64,000 bases of DNA from Apostichopus japonicus (taxonomy: Eukaryota; Echinodermata; Holothuroidea; Aspidochirotida; Stichopodidae), in contig NC_092572.1 in assembly GCF_037975245.1 (NCBI RefSeq), positions 29,557,989-29,621,988 on the forward strand, given 5' to 3'. This document shows positions 48,329-59,906 of the stretch, in pieces (the stretch's first letter is position 1; every line of letters begins with the position of its first letter). Both the position numbers and the translations under genes were made by a program. The notes below the pieces were generated by a model. That model saw only the letters and a program-made list of their open reading frames with translations. It ran no database searches and was not told the origin of the DNA.

Positions 48329-51300
48329 TTGAGCAAGAACGTGCGCAACATTGAGATATCTATCAAAAGATGGACATGAAGATGAACCAGTCCACGGTCA
48401 GACCGTAAGTAACACCCTCTTTTGTATTAAACCCACCTTAATCAATTGCATTTAATGTGACCCTCCTCCCACTTTACCTGTCTTAAGTCCTCTATCTGTT
48501 TAGACTGAAGTTACACCCATCTTCCACTTCACAATGCTTCATTCTACTATATATATCATGAATAATACTGTGTTCCTTTCAACGATGCGACGGTTCATTT
48601 CTTCCTCAGTTCTTTTTTCTTAAAGTTGCCGGAGGCATAAGGAATTTGTTTGATTTGATGTCGTGTGTGAAATTTGTGACGGTGCGTCTGTACATTGCGA
48701 CATTGTTTGTAAACACAATCACTCAAAAAGTATATGATGGCCGAAGTTGATGTATTTTATATGGATTTGTGTTTGGATTCATTCAGGACTTTTCCGTGTG
48801 TAGAAACAAATAGTGTAGTAAGCACACAGACAGGTCTATAAATAAGTACTCACTGTGGAAATCTCAGTATTCATGACTTTGTCAATTCTTTATCTCTCTA
48901 ATGAAGCTAGAGGGTTGGGCTCTTGTATTTGAGGCTGTGGAATAATGCTTAGAAATAATGAGGAAACATGCTGAATTTTTAGATATAAAGGGAAGTCGTA
49001 TAGCTTTTTGTGTGTGTGTGCGTGTGTGTATGTGTGTTGTGTTATGTTGTTCTTCTATATGGTCTACAAGGCAGCGCGTTGACCAATAAACGTAGACAGC
49101 CGTTTTCACTCTCTTCTGAGTTATATGCCTGTGGCATTGGCGGCGACAAGTTTGTCTTCAAAGCTTCGTTAACGTAGACAATACAGGCCTAGCTTGTGTC
49201 ACTTTCGTTCTTGATAATATGGCGCACTAACCTGTAAACATGTTATACCTTCATTAGAATGGGCACTTGCAAAGTTGCAGTTATAAGCGTGCTATCTTGT
49301 GTTTCAACCCTAGCCTGGCTAGCTTATGCTGGGAACTGGTACGGTGCAGCTGACCTATGTACATAACCACAGGTCTCTCGGCAAACTTTGTGTACACGGT
49401 TGGTTAACAAACATATTTCAGAACGCTTGATACTGTAGGTGAAATGTATTTGATTGACAGGTTTGTTGCGCCCATATAAGAACTGCTTTTACGTACTCGA
49501 GCTGTCTCCTCACCTCTGATTGGCTATCGCGCAAGACATTGGGGCGTAGGTGTGACAGTGCCTAATATGTACAGTCACCGCTTTAGAAGAGGAACAATAA
49601 ACAATGTGCACACTAGCACAGATAAGACAAATCTAAAAGGCTAAGAGCAAACTTACTATTTGGCGAAGCCTACCAAGACATGAATGCAACGACGTATTAT
49701 AATCAAAATATTTCCAAGAAAAGAAGCATTTACACACGTGGTTCTGCAGATATGCACTGCCCGACTTTGGGAGAGGGTTATCGTACTTATGAAATAGAAA
49801 ACTAAAGTTAAACTAATAGCTAAGATTTCACAAGGCTTATGCCGCGTAAGTCCAATGGGCTATACGTGGTGTACAAGAGTACGAAAGTTAAATGTATGAA
49901 GGCAAATAAAAAAGGATTCCTGTCCGTTACTTTTCAGAAAGTAAGATGTTTTTGACTCCCTCGATATAGTACGGCTGTTCAGTGAGAAATACACGCTAGA
50001 ATTCAATAGTGACGTAAAGACTTGTAATACCAACCAATCAGGGAGGTCAAAACATGCATGCCTTGTTGTAAGCTGTTAGAATTTAACATCTACAGTAGAG
50101 TCTTATAATACGGCTCTATGTTACACCAGGGTCTTGAATGTACAAAACACAGCATTGTGTAGTACTGTGTGTTTTTTCCACATTAATTATCATAATTTCG
50201 TCAATCCTCAAAAAATATCGTCTTGAAAATAAAATAATTGTTATATATAATAGTTATTTCGATATATCGCCCAAGACCATCCAGGGACTACATGCAAAGT
50301 TTTCAAGTAACTTACGCCCTCGTGCCTTACTGATCCACAATCATTTGTTTGTTTAACAATTTTCCCTCAAATCCCACAGCATAACGTACGCCCCTGATCC
50401 TCTCCACCATGTAAACAGTATTTCCATATCCCAGAGCTTGTGTTTATAGTGAAATTCCTCTCAACATGTCGGCCAGCATTCTCCATTACCATGGATACGG
50501 CATTTTAACTTGACCTAATATTCTACTTTTTTGCCTTGTATAGAGTTCAACGTACGCAGTTGCCCAGGTTTACCGGTGAAGGTCGTTGGGTGCTGTGCGA
50601 TATGGCGGTAGATTCTTCCAGAGTTGCTGTTTGCGGATACAACAAAGACACAGGGACAACATTCATAGACCTGTTTAGATTCAATTATCCTGATTCTTCG
50701 TCAACGTTGATAACTCGGTTTTATTCTAAAGAATTTAAGGATCATTTAATATGGCCGCATCGTTCTGTTTCGGTCTTGGATGATTCTCGTATAGTCACTG
50801 TGTGTGGTAATCAGTTGAATGTCTTCAATATCAAGACAGATGACATTCACAGTGAGCTATTACCTGATGAAAAAGCCACATGTATGACTGTCAGAGAGGG
50901 AGGGATATTTATTGGTTTGTATGAGTCCAGCAAGGTGATTGCGTTTGATTTTAGTTTAAATCAAATCAAGAAAATCACCTTGAGAGAATTGAAAAGAAAC
51001 GAATGTCTAGTAGGTATAACAGTTTGTAGAGATAATCTGTTTATATCTACAAGCAGAAGGAATGCTAGGAGATACAACATGGAGGGAGTGCTTTTACAAG
51101 AATACAAAATACCAGGCTCATCTGCATGCAGTATCACTGTATGCAGTGACTTTGGTCTGGTGTTTGTATTATGCGATTTGCCCCTCCCTGTTGTTGTTGT
51201 TGTTTTCTCTCTCACTGAGAATCATACATTGTTTACTTTCCGAGTTATTGATGATTTGTTGAATAGAATCAGGATAAACGATGTAAACAGGTTTATGTTT

Positions 51301-51369
51301 ACAACATCAAAACAAGGAATACTGAGTGTATACAGTACAGTAAGTACAGTAGGAGCATGGAGTTGCTAG
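48329..51369 (+). CDS. Beta-propeller-like protein, probable two-coding-exon gene (start 48370)
   Basis: The large exon 50544-51369 encodes about 275 residues to a TAG at 51367-51369. It shows six repeats of the kind found in six-bladed propellers (NHL/TRIM C-terminal or WD-like): VAVCGYNKDTGTTFIDLF, DDSRIVTVCGNQLNVFNI, EGGIFIGLYESSKVIAFD, CRDNLFISTSRRNARRY, a GLVFVLCD strand, and NRFMFTTSKQGILSVYS. Such folds bind ligands or partner proteins. Upstream, 48329-48404 has a TTATTTCAG acceptor and a GTAAGT donor. All three frames carry stops before its ATG at 48370, which has A at -3 and G at +4. From that ATG it reads MDMKMNQSTVR and leaves two bases that fit the single base opening the 50544 exon, giving about 286 residues. 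The phase match could be chance. If so, the large exon would be the last exon of a longer gene such as a TRIM- or NLR-type protein. I do not recognise an ortholog. Confidence 0.6.
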
Positions 51370-52379
51370 TCTTCTAACTACATGGTAGGAAAGTGTTTAG
51401 AAAAAGAAAAATGGAATTTTCTTATATATCTAGAATGATGAAAATAAGCTAGAGAAACTGCTATGCTAGGTATCAGTGACTGCGAATATTTGTGTAGATT
51501 ATGATTATTTGTACTACCTTTTTGGGGAGTCTTGAAAAAATTTTGGACTAAACTTTGTAGTTGAAATTTTGAAGCAATTTCTAGCTGCTGATTGAAGCAC
51601 ACACAGTCAATACTATAGGGAGCTAAATATGACATTTAGTCCCATATTTTATTCACAGTAAACAATCCAGTTTGTTAAGATTAGCTAATCCTACATACAG
51701 TAAGTGAATACCAACATCCCCTTTAGAGCACATGTATTGCTACTTTTTGGCAGTATTAACAAGATTCAAGGAAAAATGAAAACCAAAAACCTCTTGTTCT
51801 AGCACATACATACCTATACCACAGTGTAAATAATTTCCAAAATACTCTCAAAATTCTTGCATTATGAAACACTATGTAGACTCCTACATTTGGCAGGATT
51901 AAAAGACCTGAAGAAACACTAAGAAGAATATATGAAGCAAGTTTACAAAGAAGTAAAACATTTTGGCCAAACATATAGCTGTGAATAAATTCCAAAACCT
52001 TCAGAATTTTCTAACGTTATAATCAACTTGTGTGCACACTCAAGAAAACCACATTTGTCTCAGTGAATATGAACAGCTTTGTAGAACACACTTATAACTA
52101 TTTGTTGTCTCAAGTAAAACAAATTAAAGAATAAATCAGACTCAAAAGATGTAGGGAACCTAAATGTGTTGTAAACCTTCTATAGGTCCATAAAAGCAAT
52201 GTACAGTGTTGATTCAAAAACCTGTCATAAATATGTTGCACTGTAAGATAATGTATAGACCTCCAATAACATAGATTATATAGTCTGTGGTTAATTCAAA
52301 CATCTTTGTACAGTACGTGAATAAGTATATTTGTGGAAAATATGCAACTGCATAACTAATTTGACTTAATTTTACTAGT
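51370..52379. other. Likely 3' UTR, then intergenic
   Basis: AT-rich, without further coding signal. AATAAA occurs at about 51983 and again near 52130, either of which could serve the propeller gene. Confidence 0.35.
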
Positions 52380-52384
52380 GTTTG

Positions 52385-52965
52385 CACAGGTTATCCGGGT
52401 ACCCGCACGATGCGATACTACCCGGTTCCTAATTTATTCCCCGAATCCTACGCACAGTGTGATTAAAAAAAAAAATTGGCAAACCGATGGTTAGGTAGAT
52501 TTCCCATTGACTTAGTGTGGTGTTAGGCTACCATGTGGTCAAAGATAACAGCAATAATGAAGGTACCCGCCCGACGCAAAACTACCTGTTTCCTCATTTA
52601 TAACCTGAATCCTTCACAAAGTGTGATTAAAAAAAACAAAACAATTTGGCAAACCGACGGTTAGGCAGATTTTTGATTGACTTCGTGTGGTGTTAGGCTA
52701 CCATGTAGTCGAAGATAACAGCAATAACGAAAGTATTCCATGGATATCTTATAACTGCGTCACAATTTCAGCTAATAAAAAGATGGCTAGGCTAGATTAC
52801 CCAATTGACTTAGTGTGGTGTTAGGCCCCCATGTGTTGGAACGTAACAGCAATATTGAAAGTATTCTATATCTGCGTCACAATTTCAGCGAATAAACAGA
52901 TGGTTAGGCTTAGCTAGATTTCTCATTGACTTAGTGTGGTGTTAGGCTACCATGTGGAATTATTA
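52385..52965. repeat. Tandem repeat, ~175-bp units shortening to ~100 bp
   Basis: Three to four units carry GGCAAACCGA(T/C)GGTTAGG, CATTGACTTAGTGTGGTG, TTAGGCTACCATGTGG and GATAACAGCAATAA. Units start near 52480, 52650, 52780 and 52890. The last ones have lost part of the unit. No genes. Confidence 0.85.
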
Positions 52966-53309
52966 TTTATTCATTTGTTTATTTCATAGTAGGTAAGGCT
53001 GACAAGGAATATTACGAGATGTTTATGGATTATAGATGGGATAACTAAAAAAAAATAATCGCAAGTGGCTTTTTACTAATCGTTTATTCCAAATGCGATC
53101 AAATTGCGCTAACCGTGCAATCTTGCGGCTAATGCGAACTCTGGGCCTGCATAACAGATAGTAGTAGTAACAATTGTTTAAGAGCTAAATTGGATATTTA
53201 TATGGTCTGATCCAATAGACGGGGAGAGCAAGCATAAGCAGCGGCGGCAGTGCAATGTTAGTAGTAATGTTAATTATATTGTTAGTTATTAACAAGTTAA
53301 TGAAAGACA

Positions 53310-53565
53310 ATATTTCAACAAGGAAAACTGTCATATTTAATATGTTGATGTAATTATCACATTTAGTACAAGGAGCGTTGTTGAGGTCAATGGTAATTTC
53401 AGGACAACCTGTGTCATTGTGAATTTATTGGCTTATCACATCACACTGCTTTTTACTGTATTACTAAGATCAAGTATGTTGTACACCCTCACTGAACATT
53501 AAGTCAGATTCAAGAAGAAAACTGCTCATGTTACATCACCGGAACCACAATGCATTTAGCATTCT
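53310..53565. repeat. Dispersed AGGTCA repeat, 3' fragment
   Basis: Similar over about 250 bp to 37790-38045, from TTTCAACAAG through ACAACCTGTGTCATTGTGAA to CATTCTGGTT. The fragment ends close to the DIRS-like element. Confidence 0.75.
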
Positions 53566-54839
53566 GGTTTGTCTTTGTATCACCCTGAGCCTTGCCCTGT
53601 GATGAATTTTAGTTTCTATGATAGAGGGCATGAAATGTTGGCCCGTCCTGCCAGAAAGTTTGAGTCTACACTGACTTACGTTGATTGGTGACGTCAGCTC
53701 AGCACATTGGTCAGACTCGATCACATCTCACTTTAAGTTTGGCCTAAAGACAATACAGATGAATGTGTACAGACTTTGTTTATGGCTGTGAGTAAATAAA
53801 TTCCCTCAAATAAAAAATATCTGAACAACATAGTATAAAGAAGAACTCATTATTGAAGTCTACTTCACTCCTCTACCTATCTCATACTTACACAGTGCCC
53901 CCCCCCCCTTATCTAGCCTACTAGTCCCATTCTGGCAAATTCTACCATACCCCAACTGGCCACCCACCCTTCTCTTTCTCTTATTTGCCAGAATTCAAAG
54001 AGTTTGGTCTTATTTTGGCTCATGAATTTTCTAATTTGTATTTTCTAACGATAACATCTACCATATCAACTGAAATTGAAGAAACAGCATCAACAAGCGG
54101 CCAGCAACAGAATCAGGCCGATTCTGTCGGGTATCCTTCGTTTTCACAAGTAAAATTTTGCACTGAAAATGTTGTCAGTTTTGTCAGCTTAGACGGCAGA
54201 GCCTAACACACTGTAGCGGGCGGGCAGTTGAGGCCTTAGCTACTTCTTGTTCATTAGGATAGCCTAGCTTGGTAGCATTTAGGCCGCGGGGCCTTGCTAC
54301 TTTGCTACAACTTCGGTTGCGGTTGTCGCTTTAGATTCGATGTCCAATTGTCCACAGGTTCGATCACCTTACAGGGGTATTTCGTTAACTTGGGAATTAG
54401 TTCGGCACTTAGGTTGTCCGGTATTCCTGGCCCTAGTGTTGGGGATTCATTGACTATATGCATATTATATGTATACACATGTTTCTCGCCATTCTTCCCT
54501 TAGCGGAAAATCGCGGACTTTGCAACTGGGAATTGAGTTAGCACTTAGGTAGTCCGGTATCCCCGGCCCTAAGCTTAGTTCCGGTACACAGAGGTGCTTG
54601 CTCATTCCCGCCACTTTCCATCATTTTGGCGGGAAAGTTGTGGAGCAATTAGGATTTACAGTTGTCCGGTGTTCCCGGCTCTGATAGACAGTCTGTCTAC
54701 CTATATGTGTGCATGATTTCCTTTACCACATGTTCCCAGATATGGAACACATGTTCCCAGAACCACATGTTCCCAGGAACCACATGTTCCCAGATATGGA
54801 AGGAAGGAAGTGGAGGACTGGTTGGCGGACAAAGCCCTG

Positions 54840-55215
54840 AAGCTGAGGCTGAGCCGTCCCTGGATCACGAGTGGGTGGCCGAAGTAGCCGTGCTTGCACG
54901 GAGTAGGCCTTCAAGCCCAACTCGAGGAGCCAGCCAGGAGGCTGGCTCGACCCAGGTAGTCAGGAAGCCAGGAGCCAGGAAGCCTGCCGGAACCCAGGAG
55001 GGTCGCAACATGATCCAGAGCGGTTGGCTGAAGTAGCCGTGCATGCACGGAGTAGGCCTTTAAGCCCGACTCGGGAGGCCAGCCAGGAGGCTGAGCCGTC
55101 CCTGGAACACGAGTGGGTGGCCGAAGTAGCCGTGCTTGCACGGAGTAGGCCTTTAAGCCCAACTCGAGGAGCCAGCCAGGAGGCTGAGCCGGCCCAGGAT
55201 CACGAGTGGGTGACC
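54840..55215. repeat. GC-rich tandem repeat, ~100-bp units, inside the DIRS-like element
   Basis: Three to four units carry GAAGTAGCCGTGCTTGCACG, GAGTAGGCCTTTAAGCCC and GGAGCCAGCCAGGAGGCTGA, starting near 54845, 55025, 55089 and 55180. Plus-strand frames over this array (54662-55036 and 55024-55578) read through the repeats. They may be remnants of a gag-like protein but have no recognised domain. Confidence 0.8.
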
Positions 55216-56949
55216 GAAGTCTATCCGGGGACGATCCCATGGAAGACCGGGAAGACCGAACCAGCGATGTCTGGTCCGACCGGAACAGACAAAATGTACG
55301 GGTCGAGGAGAGTGGTACCCTGCGTGGTACACACACAGAGATCGGCTCCGGGAGCCCGGGTCCGGCGAGACCACGGGTCCGGCGAGATCCCAGAGGGAGT
55401 GCGGAAGCGAGGTTCCACGTCGGATCCGAGGCCGGGAACCGGAGCTACAATCGACTGCTGGGGCCCCAGAGATGGGTTCCGGAGGGCCTGGGTCCGACGA
55501 GACACCAGAGGGAGCACGGAACCGAAGTCTGACTCCGAACCCAGAGCCGGTCCCGGAGCCGGGAGCCGACAAGAATAACAACTGCTGGCCCCCCAGAACG
55601 GGGTAGCAGGGGCAGAAGCCAGGCCCGCAGATCTCCTAACCGGATGAGAGTAACATCTGCTGGGCCGGCCCGGAGCCAGGTCCCCACGGCGAAGGGAGAT
55701 ATACTCATCCCCAGCCTCAGAGGGCGAAGGACAAAGACGGGCACTGAACACAGACATCGGGGCCGAGGAGCGATCGCAACCCACGGCCAGCCCGGCCGTG
55801 ACACCACGATCAATCCCAGACCAAAGAATGTAACCTGATTTGTTCCCCGGTGAGGACGTTCTGGTTTGCAGAACGCCGTTCAGCCTGTCCGGCCTAGACG
55901 ACTAGGTCGACCCATAGATTTCGGGGTTACGGAGGAGGGAAAGTCTCCTACATCGGGGGAGTGTTGCCCCCGAAACTAGCAGCTTGAGCTGCGACGACAG
56001 GTTCAAATCAATTGTGGAGAAACACCGCAATCGCTATACCATTAATCGCCACACATCCCAAATGTGTGTTTAACTGGTACCAGCGGAAACCAGGACATGA
56101 CATAGATTTCCTGGGCATTCATGGGTCATATTCTCCTCGCTAATTATACTCCTCTCCAATTATAATTCATCGCAATGTTCAACACTGTACATTTGTTAAG
56201 AGAGGACGGGGGCCAAGCAGCCACCTGGCAAACCTGGCAAAGTGCTAGGGAAAAACGAAAACTTAAAAACCTTGGCAAACTGCCAGGAAAGTGTACACGC
56301 TGTACATTTGTTAAGAGAGAAGGCGCCAAGCAAGCACCTGGCTTGCCACGTGTGAGCTCAACGTTTGCTGCAACGAGCTGTCGAATACGTGAGCGATCCC
56401 ACGGAGTAAGCCTCTCTATTTCTTTGGTGAATTACCAAGACAAACGCGTTAGTAAGTTGGAAAGGGGTAGGATAGAACCCCAGCAAAGTTACAAACGATA
56501 ACACGCCCCGAACATACAGTAGGCGCTTCATGAATAATGTTCGATGTTCCGACATTTTAAGCAGAATTGCATTTCCTAGCACCTGATGGCCTTGTCGTGA
56601 CTATGCGCTAGGTGGTTTCGATAGGAAGTTGGAAACCTTTACTGAACTACGAAATGGACACATCTCGACATGAAGAGATTTGAAGTAACGGGTATGTTAT
56701 CTTAACATTTAATACGTGTTTATTACATTAAATGTGTTGTGTAAGAACGTCAACATAGCGTGTCTATGAGATATTAATGTTATATCAAGGTTATATTAAT
56801 GTCCTAACGAAAATTGTTTGGAATAATAGCCTGAAAACGTTTCGGTGACATATTTCTTACACCGCAAATAACGTTATCATGACAGAAGACGAAACGTTTA
56901 ATAACGCTTTGGTGTTTGCTGAGTACTCCCTGGGCTCCGTTAAGCAGCC

Positions 56950-58700
56950 AGGGATTAGTGAGGTGGATTATCTACAAACCCACCCTCTCACCATCTTCAC
57001 GGTCCCACTCCGCTGGCCGACGTGGTCACTTCAACGCACTGGAGGCCAAGGCCATCCTCAACGCTGTGAGAGCATGGCAACAGGAGTTGAGGGGTCACGC
57101 AGTCTACGTGAGGACAGACAACTCAACGACAGTGGCCTATGTCAACAAGGAACGAACACTCACCGAGATAATTTGGGAGCTGCTCCATCTATGCGACGGC
57201 GTCACACCTAGCGGGAGTAGACAATCAGCCAGCGGATATCCTCTCGCGAACCACGAGCCCGAACGAGTGGGAGATAACCCAACACTGGGCGAACTGGACG
57301 TTCCAGATCTTCAACCGCCCGAGCATCGACCTCTTCGCATCAGCAACGAATTTCAAGATCCCGAAATTCTGCACGAGGACATTTCACCCAAAAGCGTGGA
57401 TAGTGGATGCATTCTCGTTCCCGTGGGCAGACCTGTAGCTGTACGCGTTTCCACCGTTCGTCCAAATTCGCAAGGTGCTGGCAACACTCAGAGACTCAGA
57501 CGCAACCATGCTCCTACTCGCACAGTATTGGCCGAACTAAACGTGGTTTCCTCTGATAATGGAGCTGCTCGTCGACTACCCTCTCAGACTCCCACCCAGG
57601 GCAATCGTCCTGTGAGGCCAGACAGAGGCCGACAGAGAGATCCCAAACATCCAGCTCTGTGCGTGGAAACTCTCCGCAGGGACCTACGTCAGAAGGGAGT
57701 TCCTGCAAAAGCTGCGGAGTATGCAACGAGAGCCTGGCGCGAGTCCACAGTCAGGACTTACGATTCTAGACTCGCCAGGTTCAACCAATGGGCAACAGAC
57801 AATGCTGCAATCCTGTGGAGGCCTCTCTCGGGGAGATAGCCCCCTTCTTCACTCTACTCTTTGAAGAGGGCAAAGCGGCCTCAACCATCCGCAATTACCG
57901 CTCAGCCATCGGGGCCATACACAAGGGCCTCCCAGACTTTTCAACAGTAGGCGACAAACTGGACCTCACAAAAATCATCAGAGGATTCTTTCACACCAGT
58001 GGCTCGACAAGGACACTACCCTCGACGTGGTCACTCGCCGAGGTCCTGTCAGCTTTAGCCAAACCACCATACGAGCCGATCAGGGAGTCCTCACTAGAGG
58101 ACCTGACTAGGAAAACCCTGTTCCTACTGGCGGCAGCATCGGCCCGGCGTCGGAGCGGCATTCATGTCCTAACCATAAAAGGGACTACATGAGATTCGAC
58201 AACGACGGGGTGAGGCTGCTTCCTGACCCAGCTTTCCTCGCAAAGAACCAATCTATGACCTTTTCACAGGAGGAAATTTTCCTGCCATCGATCGGATGGA
58301 TCTCAACCACCAGAGAGGACCGACGTTGGTGCCCAGTACGGGCATTACGAATATATCTGGACAGAACCAAACAAATCCGTACGTCCGACCGTCTGTTCAT
58401 ACTACCACGGGCACCACATACGCCAGCCTCGAAGGACACCTTGGCTCGTTGGCTTCGAACCACGATCTCGAGCCATACAAGGAACCCATTACCAGTGCGA
58501 GCCCACGATGTCAGGGGAGTCGCGGCCTCACGAGCATGGTTCGCGGCATCCCACTCGAGGCCATCATGAAGGCGGCGGCATGGAAATCTAACATGACCTT
58601 CGTCTCCTGCTACCTGCGGAACATCAGGTCACCTGATGGAGACTTCGCCAGGGCAGTTCTCAATCCGCCGAGACGCAGCACCTGGGCCCACCACCAATGA
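56950..58700 (+). pseudogene. DIRS RNase H and tyrosine recombinase, frameshifted
   Basis: RNase H text (HFNALEAKAILNAV, then VYVRTDNSTTVAYVNKE) starts in one frame near 57030 without an in-frame ATG. The following TASHLAGVDNQPADILSR and EIDLFA-like block (SIDLFASATNFKIPKFC) continue in another frame, with two or more in-frame stops. The recombinase is spread over three pieces: the N-terminal half with the first catalytic Arg region (AAASARRRSG) in 57788-58192, the H-x-x-R box (AHDVRGVAASRAW) in 58189-58569, and the catalytic Tyr (FVSCYLRN) in the frame ending at 58700. The order RT/RH then recombinase is that of DIRS elements. No product can be made as the sequence stands. Confidence 0.8.
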
Positions 58701-59037
58701 CGGCTGTGTCACTATGGGGCGCTGTGTAAGTATGAGATAGGTAGTGGAGTGAAGTAGACTCCCAAAAACTTACCTGGTTTTAGGGTCTACGAGCGACGAT
58801 ACCTATCTCATACTGGTTTCCCTCCCTCCTTCCCCACTCCAGGGCACCGGTCGAGGCGGATTGCCAAGACCTTACGATGTGAATTCTGGAGACTAAGAGG
58901 AAGAGCAGGGTGGTTGGCCAGTTGGGGTATGGTAGAATTTGCCAGAATGGGACTAGTAGGCTAGATAAGGGGGAGCGCTGTGTAAGTATGAGATAGGTAT
59001 CGTCGCTCGTAGATCCTAAAACCATGTAAGTTTTTAG

Positions 59038-59906
59038 GATTATGGACCTTGTAGCTCTCCAAAATATGGCTAACTTGCAACTTCACTGGGAAATTTCCAC
59101 CTAAATCACTATTTTACTTTCAGAAATTTTAACTTTCCTTGTTACAGTGTTGCTTGCTAATGATAGCATCCCTGCAGCCCCGAAATGAAGTGCCGCGATT
59201 ACATAATAGTCGCTCATTGTTCTCCACTGTTCAAATATATTATATTAAGTTGTTGCGAGATTCAAAAGGCCCAAGATAGGACTGTGGGGATGACAAAGTT
59301 ATGGAGTTTTTTTTCATATACGCAATAGACTGCCACTAAAAATCTCCTTGAAGTCAAACTGTTAAGTAGTATAGATCACTAATCACTTTTGCAATTAATA
59401 CTGTATGCATTGTTAACAAACATACCCTTAATAATGTACACCTACAATACCTTCTTAACGGTTTCACATTGAGCATCAACGTAGGAGCACATCAGTAGTA
59501 TTGAGCTTCTGCAGCAGTGCTCTAGAAGTCATAGGTCAAGTAAATATCAATAAGATTTAGAAAAACTTGGGAGCACACACAGTTCACTTTAGATATGGTT
59601 CGTAGATTTCTTCCTTCCTTACAGCAATCTGATCTATACTGTTTGATGTATATCCCATTAAGCTGACCAGAGGTCAATACTTACAGTAGCTGTTTTGTGT
59701 GGATCTTCTGTGCGAGTAACCAGAATCTTACTCTCTTGTGTGGGGTTCAATACAACTTCAAGTCTCAGACCAGCTGTTGGTTACATCTCAAACGTTGTTA
59801 CATTTCAGAAATCTTCTGACCAAGGCTAGTCTAAAATGACAGTTATTGATGTGATAAGTTGGCAAAGAATGACTCATTGGATTGGTTGTTGTTTTCTCTT
59901 CCTTAG
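59038..59906. other. Upstream region of the NLR-type gene
   Basis: No exon is supported. The DED exon at 59907 enters in phase 0 and an in-frame TAG lies directly before it, so an earlier exon with the start codon must exist. I could not identify it, here or further upstream. Confidence 0.35.

Larger units (their letters stand above)
53857..59037 (+). mobile_element. Degenerate DIRS-like tyrosine-recombinase retrotransposon
   Basis: Inverted terminal repeats: about 53885-53997 matches the reverse complement of about 58868-58998, sharing CCAGTTGGGGTATGGTAG and GGGACTAGTAGGCTAGATAA. Two further inverted pairs tie the ends to an internal region. Left-end 53857-53892 pairs with about 58724-58760. 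The right-end segment 58984-59033 pairs with 58768-58815 (around TCGTCGCTCGTAG). Inverted ends plus an internal complementary region are typical of DIRS elements, which circularise and insert by a tyrosine recombinase, without target duplication. Coding remains are only RNase H and recombinase (56950-58700), full of shifts and stops. The reverse transcriptase core is missing. The 54.6-55.9 kb part is GC-rich and could be a remnant of the gag-like region. Confidence 0.8.

Noticed and set aside
55153..55813. Long minus-strand frames of 122-187 residues
   Set aside because: This is a GC-rich region where stops are rare. The frames overlap each other in several phases with no motif, and the DIRS remains are on the plus strand.
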